DNA of 64,000 nucleotides from a beta proteobacterium MWH-UniP1 (GTDB taxonomy: Bacteria > Pseudomonadota > Gammaproteobacteria > Burkholderiales > Burkholderiaceae_A), in NCBI GenBank assembly GCA_036362785.1, contig CP143625.1, forward strand, positions 559,401 to 623,400, read 5' to 3'. The notes beneath the pieces are model-generated. The model did not search any database. It had not been told where the DNA came from and saw nothing but the letters and a program-made list of their open reading frames with translations. The first letter of the stretch is position 1; each line of letters opens with the position of its first letter. Shown here in pieces: positions 17,228-26,238 of this stretch. The position numbers and the translations under genes are program-made.

Positions 17228-18646
17228 TTAGCCTTCGAGTCCCCCACCCAGGGCCTTATACAGCCTTGCAACCGCTGAAAGCAGGCTGCGTTGCGTTTGA
17301 ATCAAGCTCTGTTGCGCAAAGAAAAGATCTCTTTGAGCATCCAGGACTTCAAGATAACTGGCCACGCCATGCTCATAACGGGCCTGAGCCAGGGTAAGAC
17401 GTTGCTGCTGAGACTTTTCATATTCCTGCAGGGCTTTGCTTTGCTCCAGCAAATTGTCTCGAGCAACAAGGCCGTCTGCTACTTCACGAAAGGCCTGTTG
17501 AATGGCTTTTTCGTATTCCGCGACAGCAATGACTTTTCGTGCTTGTGCTAAATCCAGATTGGCCACATTGCGTCCGCCCGCAAAGATGGGCAGCGAAATG
17601 CTTGGCGTAAAAGTCCATGCGGTGGTTCCGGCATCAAATAAACCAGATAGCTGCGGGCTGGCACTGCCGTAAGACCCGACCAATGAAATGCGCGGGAAAA
17701 AGGCTGCACGGGCTGCACCGATATTGGCATTCGAGGCGATCAGTTTCTGCTCGGCCGACAAAATATCGGGTCGTCTGAGCAGCACTTCCGAAGGCACGTC
17801 GGCGGACAGATCCATTTGTAAACCTTGATCCGTCAGGCTCTTGCCTTGCGGCCAGTCGGGCTTTTCCATGCCCACCAAGACGCGTAATAGATTTTCGGCC
17901 AGGCCTTTTTGTCGCTGCAAAGCAGCCACGTCAGCCCGAGCGGATTCATAGGCCCCTTTGGCCAGCAGATAATCGTTATCGCTTGCCAGCCCCACATCGC
18001 GGCGCTTGGTCAGAAGAAATAAGCTTTCTTCCCGAGCTTTGACGGTGGCTTGGGCCAGGGCCAAACGTTCTTCTGCCTCTTTCAGGGAGAGATAGCCATC
18101 GGCGACATCTGCAATCAATGACAGGCGAAACGCGCGCTGGGCTGACTCAGAGGCGAGATAAGATGCCTTTGCGGCACTGCTTAGGCTAGCCACTCGGCCC
18201 CAAAAATCGAGCTCAAAAGCCAATAGTCCAAGATTGGCGTCAACACGACGGGTGGTCTGTTGGACATCGGTGGACGATAGGGCTGCTGGAACACGGCTTT
18301 CGGTGCCACTCACGCCAATATTGAAATTCGGCAGCTGATCGGCACGTTGCACACCATATAAAGAGCGGGCCTCTTCCACGCGAGCCACCGCAATTCTCAT
18401 GTCGCGATTGTGTTCCAGAGCAGTTGCGATCATGGCCTGCAACCGTGGATCGGGGAAAAATACACGCCAGTCCTTGGGCGCAGGGACATTGTTCGCAGGC
18501 TGGGTTTGCGCACCACTTTGCTGCGGCCAGTTGCTTGGCACTGGGGCTACGGGCCGCTGATAGTCCGGCGCCATGTAGGCACAGCCACTTAATGCAACGG
18601 CTGTAACAGCACAGGCAAGCAGCGAGGCCGATGAATGATTAACCAT
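17228..18646 (-). CDS. RND efflux outer-membrane lipoprotein (OprM/NodT family)
   Basis: Outer-membrane channel of a tripartite RND pump, 472 residues. The start at 18646 gives a lipoprotein signal peptide ending LSGC (Cys at about 20), followed by YMAPDYQRP, the standard beginning of OprM-type mature proteins. Two long helical repeats (about 55-240 and 260-460) form the TolC-like coiled coils; LLRRPDILSAEQKL and FFPRISLVGSYG are family landmarks. The start codon overlaps the end of the pump gene by 8 nt. A longer frame upstream lies inside the pump gene and is rejected. Confidence 0.93.
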   Translation of the reverse strand: MVNHSSASLLACAVTAVALSGCAYMAPDYQRPVAPVPSNWPQQSGAQTQPANNVPAPKDWRVFFPDPRLQAMIATALEHNRDMRIAVARVEEARSLYGVQRADQLPNFNIGVSGTESRVPAALSSTDVQQTTRRVDANLGLLAFELDFWGRVASLSSAAKASYLASESAQRAFRLSLIADVADGYLSLKEAEERLALAQATVKAREESLFLLTKRRDVGLASDNDYLLAKGAYESARADVAALQRQKGLAENLLRVLVGMEKPDWPQGKSLTDQGLQMDLSADVPSEVLLRRPDILSAEQKLIASNANIGAARAAFFPRISLVGSYGSASPQLSGLFDAGTTAWTFTPSISLPIFAGGRNVANLDLAQARKVIAVAEYEKAIQQAFREVADGLVARDNLLEQSKALQEYEKSQQQRLTLAQARYEHGVASYLEVLDAQRDLFFAQQSLIQTQRSLLSAVARLYKALGGGLEG

Positions 18647-21600
18647 GACTGGACTCCTCGTGATGATGCCGGGCATGACCGGGGAAGATCTTGCGAACGA
18701 CCACGAAAAACACTGGCACCAAGATGATGGCCAAGAAGGTCGCCGCCAGCATGCCACCGATCACACCTGTTCCAATGGCATGGCGGCTATTGGCACCTGC
18801 ACCCGTCGAGATCGCGAGTGGCAAGACCCCCAAAATAAATGCCATAGACGTCATGATAATCGGGCGAAAACGCAGTCGACAGGCTTCGAGTGTGGCCTCG
18901 TAGAGATCTTTACCTTGCTCTTGGAGTTCGCGGGCGTACTCAATGATCAGAATGGCGTTCTTACTGGACAAGCCAATGATGGCAATCAATCCGACTTTGA
19001 AATACACGTCATTGGGTAGCCCACGCAGGGTGACACCCAGCGTGGCGCCAAATATGCCCAGAGGCACCACCAGAATCACGGCAAACGGAATTGACCAACT
19101 CTCATAGAGCGCAGCCAGGGCTAAAAACACCACGAGTAATGACACCGCAAACAAAAACGGTGCCTGCGAGCCCGAGAGCTTTTCTTCAAACGACGTGCCG
19201 GACCACTCAAAGCCAAACCCTGGCGGCAACTGCTTGGCGATGTCTTCCATGGTCTGCATTGCCTCGCCGGTGCTTCGGCCGGGTGCCGGTCCGCCAGTAA
19301 TCTTCATTGATGGCAGGCCGTTATAGCGGTCGAGTTTTGGAGCACCCACAATCCAATTGGTGGTCACAAGCTCGGAGAGCGGCACCATGCCACCCCGGTT
19401 GTTGCGCACCGACAGTGTCTTTAATTGTTCGGGTGAGGAGCGCAGATCGGCTTCTGCCTGCATCTGTACCCGCAGAATTCGACCCTGACGCTCGAAGTCA
19501 TTGATATAGGCGACACCGAGCGTGGACTGTAGCGTCTCGTTAAGATCTCCAATGGATACACCAAGGGACTCTGCTTTGCGGCGGTCCACCACTAAGGAAA
19601 GCTGCGGTGCTGCTTCCTGGCCTTCGGGACGCACCCCTATGAGTGCTGGATTTTGTCCCCCCAGACCGAGTGCGATGTTGCGGGCTTCCATGAGTTTTTC
19701 ACGGCCCAATCCTGATCGGTCCTGCAGCCGGAAATCAAAGCCCCCGGTTGCGGCGAGTTCTGGAATAGGCGGTGGGTTGACCGCAAAGATCATGGCCTGT
19801 TTGATTTGGAAAAATGCCATATTGGCGCGACGAATCAGCGCTGTGGCAGATTGATTCGCATCGGGCCGCTCATCCCATTCTTTCAGGCGCACAAACGTGA
19901 GCGCACCGTTTTGACCACGGCCAGCAAAGGAAAACCCCACTACGCCGATGACCTTGGCGACTTCGGGCTGACTCAGGTAATACTGCTCGACCTGCTCTAA
20001 GACTTCCACCGTGCGCTCTTGCGATGCACCGGGGGGCAGTTGAATCATGGAGATAAAGTATCCCTGATCCTCTTCAGGCAGAAAGCTTCCAGGCAGATTG
20101 ATAAATAGCCATCCGGCTGCGCCAATAATCGCTGCATACAGAGCCAAATAACGGCCCGTTTTTTTGATGGCCTTCGCTACCCAACTCTCATAGCGGCGTG
20201 TCGAGCGATCAAAGACGCGATTAAACCAGCCCAAAATTCCTTTGGTCGGCAGGTGTTCCTGGCCAGGCGAATGTTTCAATAACGTGGCGCATAGCGCGGG
20301 GGTGAGGGTGAGCGCCATCAAGGCCGAAAACAGCATGGTCAGGATGAGTGTGACCGCAAACTGTCTGTAAATGACGCCCACGGAACCGCCAAAAAAGACC
20401 ATTGGCGCAAACACAGCCGTTAACACGAGCGTCATGCCGACAATGGCGTTAAAAATCTGATCCATGGCCTTGCGGGTGGCATCCCGTGGCGATAGCCCCT
20501 CGGTGGTCATGATGCGTTCTGTCGCCTCAACCACCACAATGGCATCGTCCACCACGATACCAATGGCCAGCACCATGGCAAACAGCGTGAGCACGTTGAT
20601 GGAATAACCCAAGAGATAAAGCCCAACGACTGCACCAGTCAGTGCCACTGGCACCACAATGGTGGGGATCACGGTGGCCCGGATGTTCCCCAAAAAGAGA
20701 TACATGACCAGAAACACCAAGACCACTGCTTCGGCTAGCGTCTTGAGCACTTCATTAATCGAGATATCAACAAAGCGGGATGTGTCATAGGGCACGTCCC
20801 AGGAAATGCCTTCAGGGAAGTACTGGGAAAGCTCCGCCATGCGGGCGCGCACGGCCTTGACGACATCGAGCGCATTGCCGTCGGGTGAGACACGAACCGC
20901 GATTGCCGCGTTGGGTTGGCCGTTTAATCGGGCGTAAATGTTGTAGTCCTGGGAACCCAGTTCCACGCGCGCGACATCTTTCACACGGACCGCAGCGCCG
21001 TTGGGCAGTGTGCGAACCAAAATGTTGCCGAATTCTTCGGGTGTCTGCAGTCGGCTGCGGGTCACAATCACCGCATTCAGTTGCTGCCCCTTGGCGGCCG
21101 GTGCCTGTCCGATCTCTCCGGTGGCCAGCTCCACGTTTTGTGCGCGGACCGCGCGTGTGACATCAGCAGGCGATAAGGAATATGCATGGAGCTTTTCGGG
21201 CTTGAGCCACAGCCGCATGGAGTATTCGGTGCCGAATAAAATGGCTTCGCCAACCCCTTTAACGCGACGGATGGGGTCTAAGACGTTTGCGGCCGCATAA
21301 CTTCCCAAGTCGACCGAAGACTTGCTTTTATCGGGCGAATACAAACTGACAAACATCACGTAGTTACGCGATGGTTTTGTGACTGGCACACCAAGCCGGC
21401 GCACATCATCGGGCAGACGGGCTTCAATCCGTTTGAATCGGTTTTGGGCCTCGACCGATGCCACGTCAATATTAGTGCCGGGGCGAAAGGTCAGTGTGAC
21501 GGTGCCTGAACTCTGCTCTGATGCGGATTCCATATAGAGCAGGTTTTCAATACCGTTCATTTCCTGCTCAATGAGCGAGGTCACGGTGTCTTCAATGACT

Positions 21601-21767
21601 TTGGCAGATGCACCAGGGTAGGTGATATTGAATGCAATCGCGGGTGGTGCGACTGCAGGATATTGCGACAGTGGCAGGCCGCGCAGGGCCAAGACGCCCG
21701 CTAGCATGATCACCAGCGCAATCACCCAGGCAAAGACAGGGCGATCAATAAAGAATTTGGCAAACAT
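18639..21767 (-). CDS. RND multidrug efflux pump, AcrB/HAE1 family
   Basis: 1042-residue inner-membrane proton/drug antiporter, full length for AcrB/MexB-type pumps. It begins MFAKFFIDRPVFAWVIALVIMLAG (first helix). The proton-relay aspartates lie in GIVVDDAIVVVEATER in the middle of the membrane domain. The C-terminal domain has GLSSKNAILIIEYARE and SRHAIGTGVIGGM, all HAE1 hallmarks. The two large periplasmic loops that make the porter and docking domains are intact. It lies between adaptor (9-nt gap) and channel genes. The drug range cannot be predicted. Confidence 0.95.
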   Translation of the reverse strand: MFAKFFIDRPVFAWVIALVIMLAGVLALRGLPLSQYPAVAPPAIAFNITYPGASAKVIEDTVTSLIEQEMNGIENLLYMESASEQSSGTVTLTFRPGTNIDVASVEAQNRFKRIEARLPDDVRRLGVPVTKPSRNYVMFVSLYSPDKSKSSVDLGSYAAANVLDPIRRVKGVGEAILFGTEYSMRLWLKPEKLHAYSLSPADVTRAVRAQNVELATGEIGQAPAAKGQQLNAVIVTRSRLQTPEEFGNILVRTLPNGAAVRVKDVARVELGSQDYNIYARLNGQPNAAIAVRVSPDGNALDVVKAVRARMAELSQYFPEGISWDVPYDTSRFVDISINEVLKTLAEAVVLVFLVMYLFLGNIRATVIPTIVVPVALTGAVVGLYLLGYSINVLTLFAMVLAIGIVVDDAIVVVEATERIMTTEGLSPRDATRKAMDQIFNAIVGMTLVLTAVFAPMVFFGGSVGVIYRQFAVTLILTMLFSALMALTLTPALCATLLKHSPGQEHLPTKGILGWFNRVFDRSTRRYESWVAKAIKKTGRYLALYAAIIGAAGWLFINLPGSFLPEEDQGYFISMIQLPPGASQERTVEVLEQVEQYYLSQPEVAKVIGVVGFSFAGRGQNGALTFVRLKEWDERPDANQSATALIRRANMAFFQIKQAMIFAVNPPPIPELAATGGFDFRLQDRSGLGREKLMEARNIALGLGGQNPALIGVRPEGQEAAPQLSLVVDRRKAESLGVSIGDLNETLQSTLGVAYINDFERQGRILRVQMQAEADLRSSPEQLKTLSVRNNRGGMVPLSELVTTNWIVGAPKLDRYNGLPSMKITGGPAPGRSTGEAMQTMEDIAKQLPPGFGFEWSGTSFEEKLSGSQAPFLFAVSLLVVFLALAALYESWSIPFAVILVVPLGIFGATLGVTLRGLPNDVYFKVGLIAIIGLSSKNAILIIEYARELQEQGKDLYEATLEACRLRFRPIIMTSMAFILGVLPLAISTGAGANSRHAIGTGVIGGMLAATFLAIILVPVFFVVVRKIFPGHARHHHEESSHG

Positions 21768-21776
21768 GGCGTGGCC

Positions 21777-23018
21777 TTATTTTTTGTTAGAGGTGTTTTG
21801 ATCGCCGGGTTTCGCCGGGGCCGGGGCTGCTGCAGAGGGTGCAGGTGCTGCCGAAGGTGCCGTTGATGGTTCGGCTGCTGGCGCTGCAACTGGCTTGCCA
21901 TCTGGCCCGAGTAGCACCGGTTTGACGGTGGACCCTGGGCGTGCCTTTTGCACACCATTCACAACAATCTTTTCGCCACCCTTAAGCCCGTCAGACACGA
22001 CAAAATTCGTGCCGCTCATGCCCGTTGTTTTGATCATCTGCGGGGCGACGAGGTTGTTGTCATTGACCACAAGAACAAACTGCCCTTGGGGGCCGGTCTG
22101 CACGGCACGTTGTGGCACTAAGATGACTTGGTCTGCAACGGCCTCGGGGAATCGAACGCGGACAAAGCTGCCCGGTAACAAGTCTCGCCGCGGGTTGGGA
22201 AACACCGCACGCATGGAAATACTGCCGGTGGTTGGGTCTGTGGCGAGATCAGAGAACAGCAATTTGCCTGTCAGTTTGTAAACGGAGCCGTCTTCCTGGA
22301 TTAGCTCAATTTTGGTTTTGTCAGCGTTTTTAAGTTTTCCGGCAGCAATAGATTGTTTGAGACGAAGCACGTCTACGCCAGATTGTGTGAAATTGACGTA
22401 GATCGGATCAAGCTGCTCAATGATCGTGAGTGGGGTGGCCTCGTTTTTGCCGACGAGTGCGCCTTCGGTCACCAGCTCGCGGCCAATGCGGCCCGTGATC
22501 GGGGCGGGAACGGTGGTGTTTTCAAGATCAACGCGGGCGCGGGTTAAGGCCGCTTCAGCTTGCTTAAGCTTGGCTTCTGCGAGATCAAACTCTTGTTGGC
22601 TAATGGCTCTGATTTGCAAGAGTGGCCGATACCGATCTACCGTGATTTTGGCAACAGACACATCTGCTTTGGCAGAGTCGTATGCGGCCTGGTAGTTGCG
22701 CGGATCAATCCGAAAAAGTGGGGTGCCCTCTTTGACATCACTGCCCTCGGTGAAGAACCGTTTTTCGACAATGCCTTCAACTCGCGCACGAACCTGTGCT
22801 GTGCGGTAGGCTTGTAAACGTCCAGGCAGTTCCTGCGTGATGGTGGCAACGCCAGTGCTTGCCGTCATCACTTCGACTTCTGCTGGCGGCATGCCGGCCG
22901 AAGGCCCTCCTGGGCCCTTTCCGGGGGCGCCACCGGGCGATTGCGATCCGCCCTGACCACAGGCCGTTAGTAATGAAACGGCACAGGCCGTAATGAACAA
23001 AGCGGTGGGGTGCTTCAT
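21777..23018 (-). CDS. RND efflux periplasmic adaptor (AcrA family)
   Basis: Membrane-fusion protein, 413 residues. The lipoprotein signal ends LLTACGQGG (Cys at about 20), followed by a glycine/proline-rich linker. Then come the lipoyl half-motifs (QVRARVEGIV near 75 and the second half near 160-180), an alpha-helical hairpin (about 100-160), and beta-barrel and membrane-proximal domains. The C-terminus is an alanine/proline-rich tail of about 40 residues, which is unusual but common as low-complexity variation. It overlaps the TetR gene by 4 nt, so the repressor and pump genes form one transcript. Confidence 0.93.
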   Translation of the reverse strand: MKHPTALFITACAVSLLTACGQGGSQSPGGAPGKGPGGPSAGMPPAEVEVMTASTGVATITQELPGRLQAYRTAQVRARVEGIVEKRFFTEGSDVKEGTPLFRIDPRNYQAAYDSAKADVSVAKITVDRYRPLLQIRAISQQEFDLAEAKLKQAEAALTRARVDLENTTVPAPITGRIGRELVTEGALVGKNEATPLTIIEQLDPIYVNFTQSGVDVLRLKQSIAAGKLKNADKTKIELIQEDGSVYKLTGKLLFSDLATDPTTGSISMRAVFPNPRRDLLPGSFVRVRFPEAVADQVILVPQRAVQTGPQGQFVLVVNDNNLVAPQMIKTTGMSGTNFVVSDGLKGGEKIVVNGVQKARPGSTVKPVLLGPDGKPVAAPAAEPSTAPSAAPAPSAAAPAPAKPGDQNTSNKK

Positions 23019-23641
23019 GGGGTTTCCTTCTCGGGGGCAAAGAGGCGCAAAAATCGATCGATGATCTGTGCAGTGTTTTCGGGACTGAGGGTTACGGGGT
23101 TTAGGGTGAACAAGGCCTGAATTCGCTCATACTCGACGAGCATGGCGATTAGGGTCTGGGCGGCAAAATCCGGGTCTTCTTGGCGCAAGAGATTCGATTG
23201 CATTGCTTGCGCCAGATAAGTCGACAAGCGATTGCGGGTGGACAGCGGGCCAATTTGAAACACCTGCTGCGATAGGTCTGGAAAATGTGGGGCTTCCGAC
23301 ACGATGGTCCGAAATATCGCGAGCCCATCAGGACTTAAGACCTTTTCACGGTAGGCCTGACCAAAGTCAATCAACGCGGTTCGCAGATCTCGCCCGGTAT
23401 CCAGGGTGACAAGAATCGATCGGCTGGCCTGGCGAATCACTTCGGCAAATAGCGCATCTTTGCTGCCGAAATGGTTGTAGATGGTTTGTCGGGCGACCTG
23501 GGCGCGGGCTGCGATACGGTCAATGCTGGCCCGATAGCCCTCTTCGACAAAGGTCGCCAAAGCGGCATCGACAAGCCGGCCGCGAACATCAGGGCGGGGG
23601 TCTTGCGCGATCTTGTCTGGGCTAAGGAGGGTCTCAACCAT
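23015..23641 (-). CDS. TetR family repressor of the efflux operon
   Basis: 208 residues with an N-terminal TetR helix-turn-helix (about 20-66; core IDRIAARAQVARQTIYNHFGSKDALFAEV) and a C-terminal ligand domain resembling AcrR-type C-terminal families. It is the first gene of the operon and overlaps the adaptor gene by 4 nt. A perfect 16-bp palindrome lies 17 nt upstream of the start. Autorepression that is relieved by a pump substrate is the expected model. Confidence 0.92.
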   Translation of the reverse strand: MVETLLSPDKIAQDPRPDVRGRLVDAALATFVEEGYRASIDRIAARAQVARQTIYNHFGSKDALFAEVIRQASRSILVTLDTGRDLRTALIDFGQAYREKVLSPDGLAIFRTIVSEAPHFPDLSQQVFQIGPLSTRNRLSTYLAQAMQSNLLRQEDPDFAAQTLIAMLVEYERIQALFTLNPVTLSPENTAQIIDRFLRLFAPEKETP

Positions 23642-23657
23642 GGTCTGGCCTTTGAAT

Positions 23658-23673
23658 TAGACTGGCCAGTCTA
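23658..23673. promoter_or_regulatory. Palindromic operator of the efflux operon
   Basis: TAGACTGGCCAGTCTA is a perfect 16-bp palindrome just upstream of the TetR-family gene, the size and symmetry expected of a TetR-dimer site. It may also affect the divergent PAS gene about 95 nt away. Confidence 0.75.
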
Positions 23674-23767
23674 CTTGCTGGTGTTGGCCTTCGCAAGGGG
23701 TTTTAGGCTATTCCCTTATATGAAAGCGGGGGTAATCGGCGGGTGTGAAGCTGATAAAGTGGGACAT

Positions 23768-24178
23768 ATGTCGCGCACACTCGCACCACTACTTCCGTCG
23801 ACAGAGGCGGCACTCAGCCTGCTTGAGACGCTGTTGAACCACAGCTATGACGCTGTGCTGGTGACGGACAGTTCAGCCGACCCCAAGATCATTTACGCCA
23901 ACGCTGCGTTTGAAAAGTTGACTGGTTACGCGGCGGACGAGATCTTGGGCCAATCGCCCAGAGTGTTGCAGGGCCCTAGTACCGATCGCGATGAAACAGC
24001 CCGATTGGGCCGCTTGCTCAGAGAGGGAAAAGGGTTTGAGGGTCAGGCGGTGAACTACCGAAAGGATGGCCTGCCGTTCATGATGTCCTGGCGGGTTGAG
24101 CCTGTGAGCGTGAACCAGCAAATTGTGGCTTGGCTCGCCATTCAGCGGGAAGTTGTGATGCAGTGGCGGCCGGAGTGA
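23768..24178 (+). CDS. Stand-alone PAS domain protein
   Basis: 136-residue protein that is essentially one PAS domain: DAVLVTDSSADPKIIYANAAFEKLTGY (about 30-56), then ILGQSPRVLQGPSTD (about 60-75) and NYRKDGLPFMMSWRVEPV (about 95-112). The block GQSPRVLQG resembles the LOV loop GxNCRFLQG, but the photoactive cysteine is replaced by proline, so flavin photochemistry of the LOV type is not expected. There is no output domain. The start at 23768 is chosen for a compact domain; an ATG at 23720 is an alternative. It is divergent from the TetR gene and upstream of HigBA, with no clear partner. Confidence 0.75.
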   Translation: MSRTLAPLLPSTEAALSLLETLLNHSYDAVLVTDSSADPKIIYANAAFEKLTGYAADEILGQSPRVLQGPSTDRDETARLGRLLREGKGFEGQAVNYRKDGLPFMMSWRVEPVSVNQQIVAWLAIQREVVMQWRPE

Positions 24179-24278
24179 TTGGGGGGGGGTTGGAGCCGCC
24201 ATTTAACAAAACGTGTATTGCGGGCTGGCGCGATGGTTGCCAACTCACAATCCGATCTCCGCTTTTGAATATGTACGC

Positions 24279-24308
24279 TTGACGGATATATACGCTTCGC
24301 GTTAATAT
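24279..24308 (+). promoter_or_regulatory. Promoter of the HigBA pair
   Basis: TTGACG (24279-24284), an 18-nt spacer and TAATAT (24303-24308) give a good sigma-70 promoter. The direct repeat TACGCTT at 24274 and 24291 overlaps the -35 and spacer and could be an antitoxin operator. The -10 ends 7 nt before the toxin GTG, so the transcript should have almost no leader. Confidence 0.7.
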
Positions 24309-24315
24309 TCAGCTT

Positions 24316-24597
24316 GTGTCAATAAAAACTTTTAAATGTGCCGATACTGAAAAGTTGTTTTCGGGCTATTCGGTTAAGCGCTGGGTGGCGTTCGAGCGCC
24401 AGGCGCTCAGAAAGCTTGAGCAACTCGAGTGGTCTGAAAGGCTTGAGGATTTGAAGGTACCGCCGGGCAATCGCCTTGAGGCACTAAAAGGCAAAAGAAA
24501 AGGCCAATACAGTATTCGAATCAATGATCAGTGGCGTTTGTGTTTTCGATGGACAACTGATGGTGCTTATGATGTTGAGATCGTGGACTATCACTGA
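24316..24597 (+). CDS. higB: HigB-like toxin (RelE superfamily mRNA interferase)
   Basis: 93 residues, full size for HigB killer toxins. Family features include the N-terminal IKTFKCADTEKLF, the central RKLEQLEWSERLEDLKVPPGN layout, and the basic C-terminal core GQYSIRINDQWRLCFRW with the active-site arginines and a terminal VDYH. It cleaves mRNA on the ribosome in characterised members. The start is GTG with no Shine-Dalgarno, directly at the predicted transcription start. The toxin gene precedes the antitoxin gene, the usual HigBA order. Confidence 0.9.
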   Translation: MSIKTFKCADTEKLFSGYSVKRWVAFERQALRKLEQLEWSERLEDLKVPPGNRLEALKGKRKGQYSIRINDQWRLCFRWTTDGAYDVEIVDYH

Positions 24598-24610
24598 AAG
24601 GAAAATGAAT

Positions 24611-24910
24611 ATGAGGCGAATTGATCCTATCCCCCCGGGCGAAATGCTGGAGGAAGAGTTTTTAAAGCCGCTCGGCATTACCAAGTATCGGCTAGCAAAA
24701 GATATCGGTGTTCCGGCGGGGCGCATCAGCGAGATCGTGGCCGGCCGTCGTGCAATTACAGCGGACACAGACCTGCGTCTTTGCAAGTATTTCGGCTTGA
24801 GCGAAGGTTGGTGGTTACGCGGGCAAGTCCGCTTTGATACCGAGGTGGCGAAACGAACCCTTCAAAAGGAACTCGCTCGAATCAAGCAGTGTTCATTAAT
24901 TGCGGCCTAG
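24611..24910 (+). CDS. higA: HigA-like antitoxin (XRE helix-turn-helix)
   Basis: 99 residues with an XRE-type helix-turn-helix (about 14-68; PPGEMLEEEFLKPLGITKYRLAKDIGVPAGRISEIVAGRRAIT in outline, and LRLCKYFGLSEGWWLRGQ). These are standard HigA/VapI-like features. Two in-frame ATGs exist (24605 and 24611); the second is 8 nt from AAGGA and is preferred. It starts 13 nt after the toxin stop. It should neutralise HigB and repress the promoter at 24279. Confidence 0.9.
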   Translation: MRRIDPIPPGEMLEEEFLKPLGITKYRLAKDIGVPAGRISEIVAGRRAITADTDLRLCKYFGLSEGWWLRGQVRFDTEVAKRTLQKELARIKQCSLIAA

Positions 24911-24945
24911 AGATATAACAAAAAGTTCTTTCGGCCATTTAAAAT

Positions 24946-24990
<45 letters not shown>

Positions 24991-25285
24991 GAAAATCGCT
25001 CCAATTTTCATCAATAGAATCAATGGGTTACAAGGCCAAAACCCCGCCGTGTAATAAAACGTGTAACGCAGGTTCGGTGCTCTTGGTGGGGACGGAACCG
25101 TTACTACAAGTAACGCTTTTTCCTTTAGATGCCCCAGGGCCCGATGGGGCTGCCGTACTACTAACTCTGGCCTCTGAGTCTCATGTCATGGTTATCGAAG
25201 CCCCAAGTTTTCCAACGCCCCTACATAACTCATCTGTGAATTGAATTAGAAGGGTAATCCAGACGCCAACATTAACGTTAGCAGG
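24991..25285. other. Non-coding island edge with palindrome
   Basis: No convincing gene. A 73-codon frame at 25023-25244 has no family likeness or Shine-Dalgarno. The stretch contains the hairpin GATGAAAAT / ATTTTCATC at the att edge and the palindromic repeat copy at 25096-25120. It may be decayed recombination-module DNA. Confidence 0.5.
25096..25120 (+). repeat. 25-bp repeat, copy 1 (palindromic core)
   Basis: AACCGTTACTACAAGTAACGCTTTT; its core CGTTACT-ACA-AGTAACG is a perfect inverted repeat. A second copy with 23 of 25 identical bases lies at 29240-29264 in the same orientation. The pair brackets the hydrolase, the unknown partner and the ATPase gene. Confidence 0.75.
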
Positions 25286-26179
25286 CTAGTCTTTCCGATA
25301 CTGGTTGTCGACTATAAAATTTTTCACAGCTTCTCGAGCTTCGACCCGAAAATATGTTTCGTGCTCATGACCAGACAAAATTACATCTTTAATTGCGCGA
25401 CCACCAGACCTTTCAGCGCAACGCATTCCAGAATTTTTTAACCAAGGGTCAGTCTCGTAATTTACAGCTAGTGCCGGGGTTCCATCTTTCCAGTTCGCCC
25501 AGTGACAGTTATATCCGGAAATAATTATTCCGCGAAATCCGCCAGCTCCATATTTGGTAACCGCATATCCCCCTTCACTATGCCCCATTAAAAATAAATT
25601 GTTTTCGTCTGCCCAAGGCATTTTGGACAACATATGTCTAGCCCAGATAATCTCTTCTTGACGCAGAATATGCGCCAGCGGGTAGTAACCAGTACTAAAA
25701 TCACGGCCGTTACAATTAGATTGCCTACCCTTTCTCGCAAAGCTATCGGGCATGACGACTATAAAGCCCTGATCAGCTAAAAATCGCGCCCAGGGCCGAT
25801 CATTAAAAGTCGTTATCCCTCCACATCCATGTAGATAAACAACGACCGTATGCGGTATGGTCACATCAACATTGCTTGGAGAAGTTGGCCATCGCTTATT
25901 TGGCAGATAAACCGATGCTCGATCCCAGCTTCTGCGAACGTCCGGATTTAGACGTTCATGCATTGGGCGTGGCATTTCGAGTTGTGAAGTGTTGTCGTCG
26001 CCCTCGAGTTCGCCTTCATTTAACATGGACTCTTCAGAAGAACTGAGCTCTTGTCTTTGTTCCTCTAAAATCTTGAACATAAGTTCGGTCTGTTTTTCGT
26101 CTGCGAAGACGATCCCCGAGAGAAAACTTAACAAACAAGCCAAAAAGGTTTTGGTATCAATTCCAATGTGTTTGACCAT
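25286..26179 (-). CDS. Secreted alpha/beta hydrolase (dienelactone hydrolase-like)
   Basis: 297 residues. A hydrophobic N-terminus (about 9-26, ending VFADE) looks like a signal peptide, so periplasmic location is likely. After a charged, Glu/Ser-rich linker (about 30-70) comes an alpha/beta-hydrolase fold: oxyanion region VVYLHGCGGI, nucleophile elbow LMGHSEGGYA (Ser at about 198), and a late histidine in LSGHEHETYF. A cysteine pair may form a disulphide. It lies 59 nt downstream of the ATPase partner gene on the same strand. Whether it belongs to that operon functionally is unclear; substrate unknown. Confidence 0.75.
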   Translation of the reverse strand: MVKHIGIDTKTFLACLLSFLSGIVFADEKQTELMFKILEEQRQELSSSEESMLNEGELEGDDNTSQLEMPRPMHERLNPDVRRSWDRASVYLPNKRWPTSPSNVDVTIPHTVVVYLHGCGGITTFNDRPWARFLADQGFIVVMPDSFARKGRQSNCNGRDFSTGYYPLAHILRQEEIIWARHMLSKMPWADENNLFLMGHSEGGYAVTKYGAGGFRGIIISGYNCHWANWKDGTPALAVNYETDPWLKNSGMRCAERSGGRAIKDVILSGHEHETYFRVEAREAVKNFIVDNQYRKD

Positions 26180-26238
26180 TCTACACAGCCTCTGTGCTAT
26201 CTAAACTTCGACTCTAAATACCCATTATTGTTTGTTCT

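Noticed and set aside
24181-24189. Nine-G run just after the PAS gene
   Set aside because: It lies outside any coding frame or recognisable control site, so slippage there has no evident effect.
25023-25244. 73-codon open frame at the island edge
   Set aside because: No Shine-Dalgarno, no family likeness, and it runs across the palindromic repeat; probably chance.
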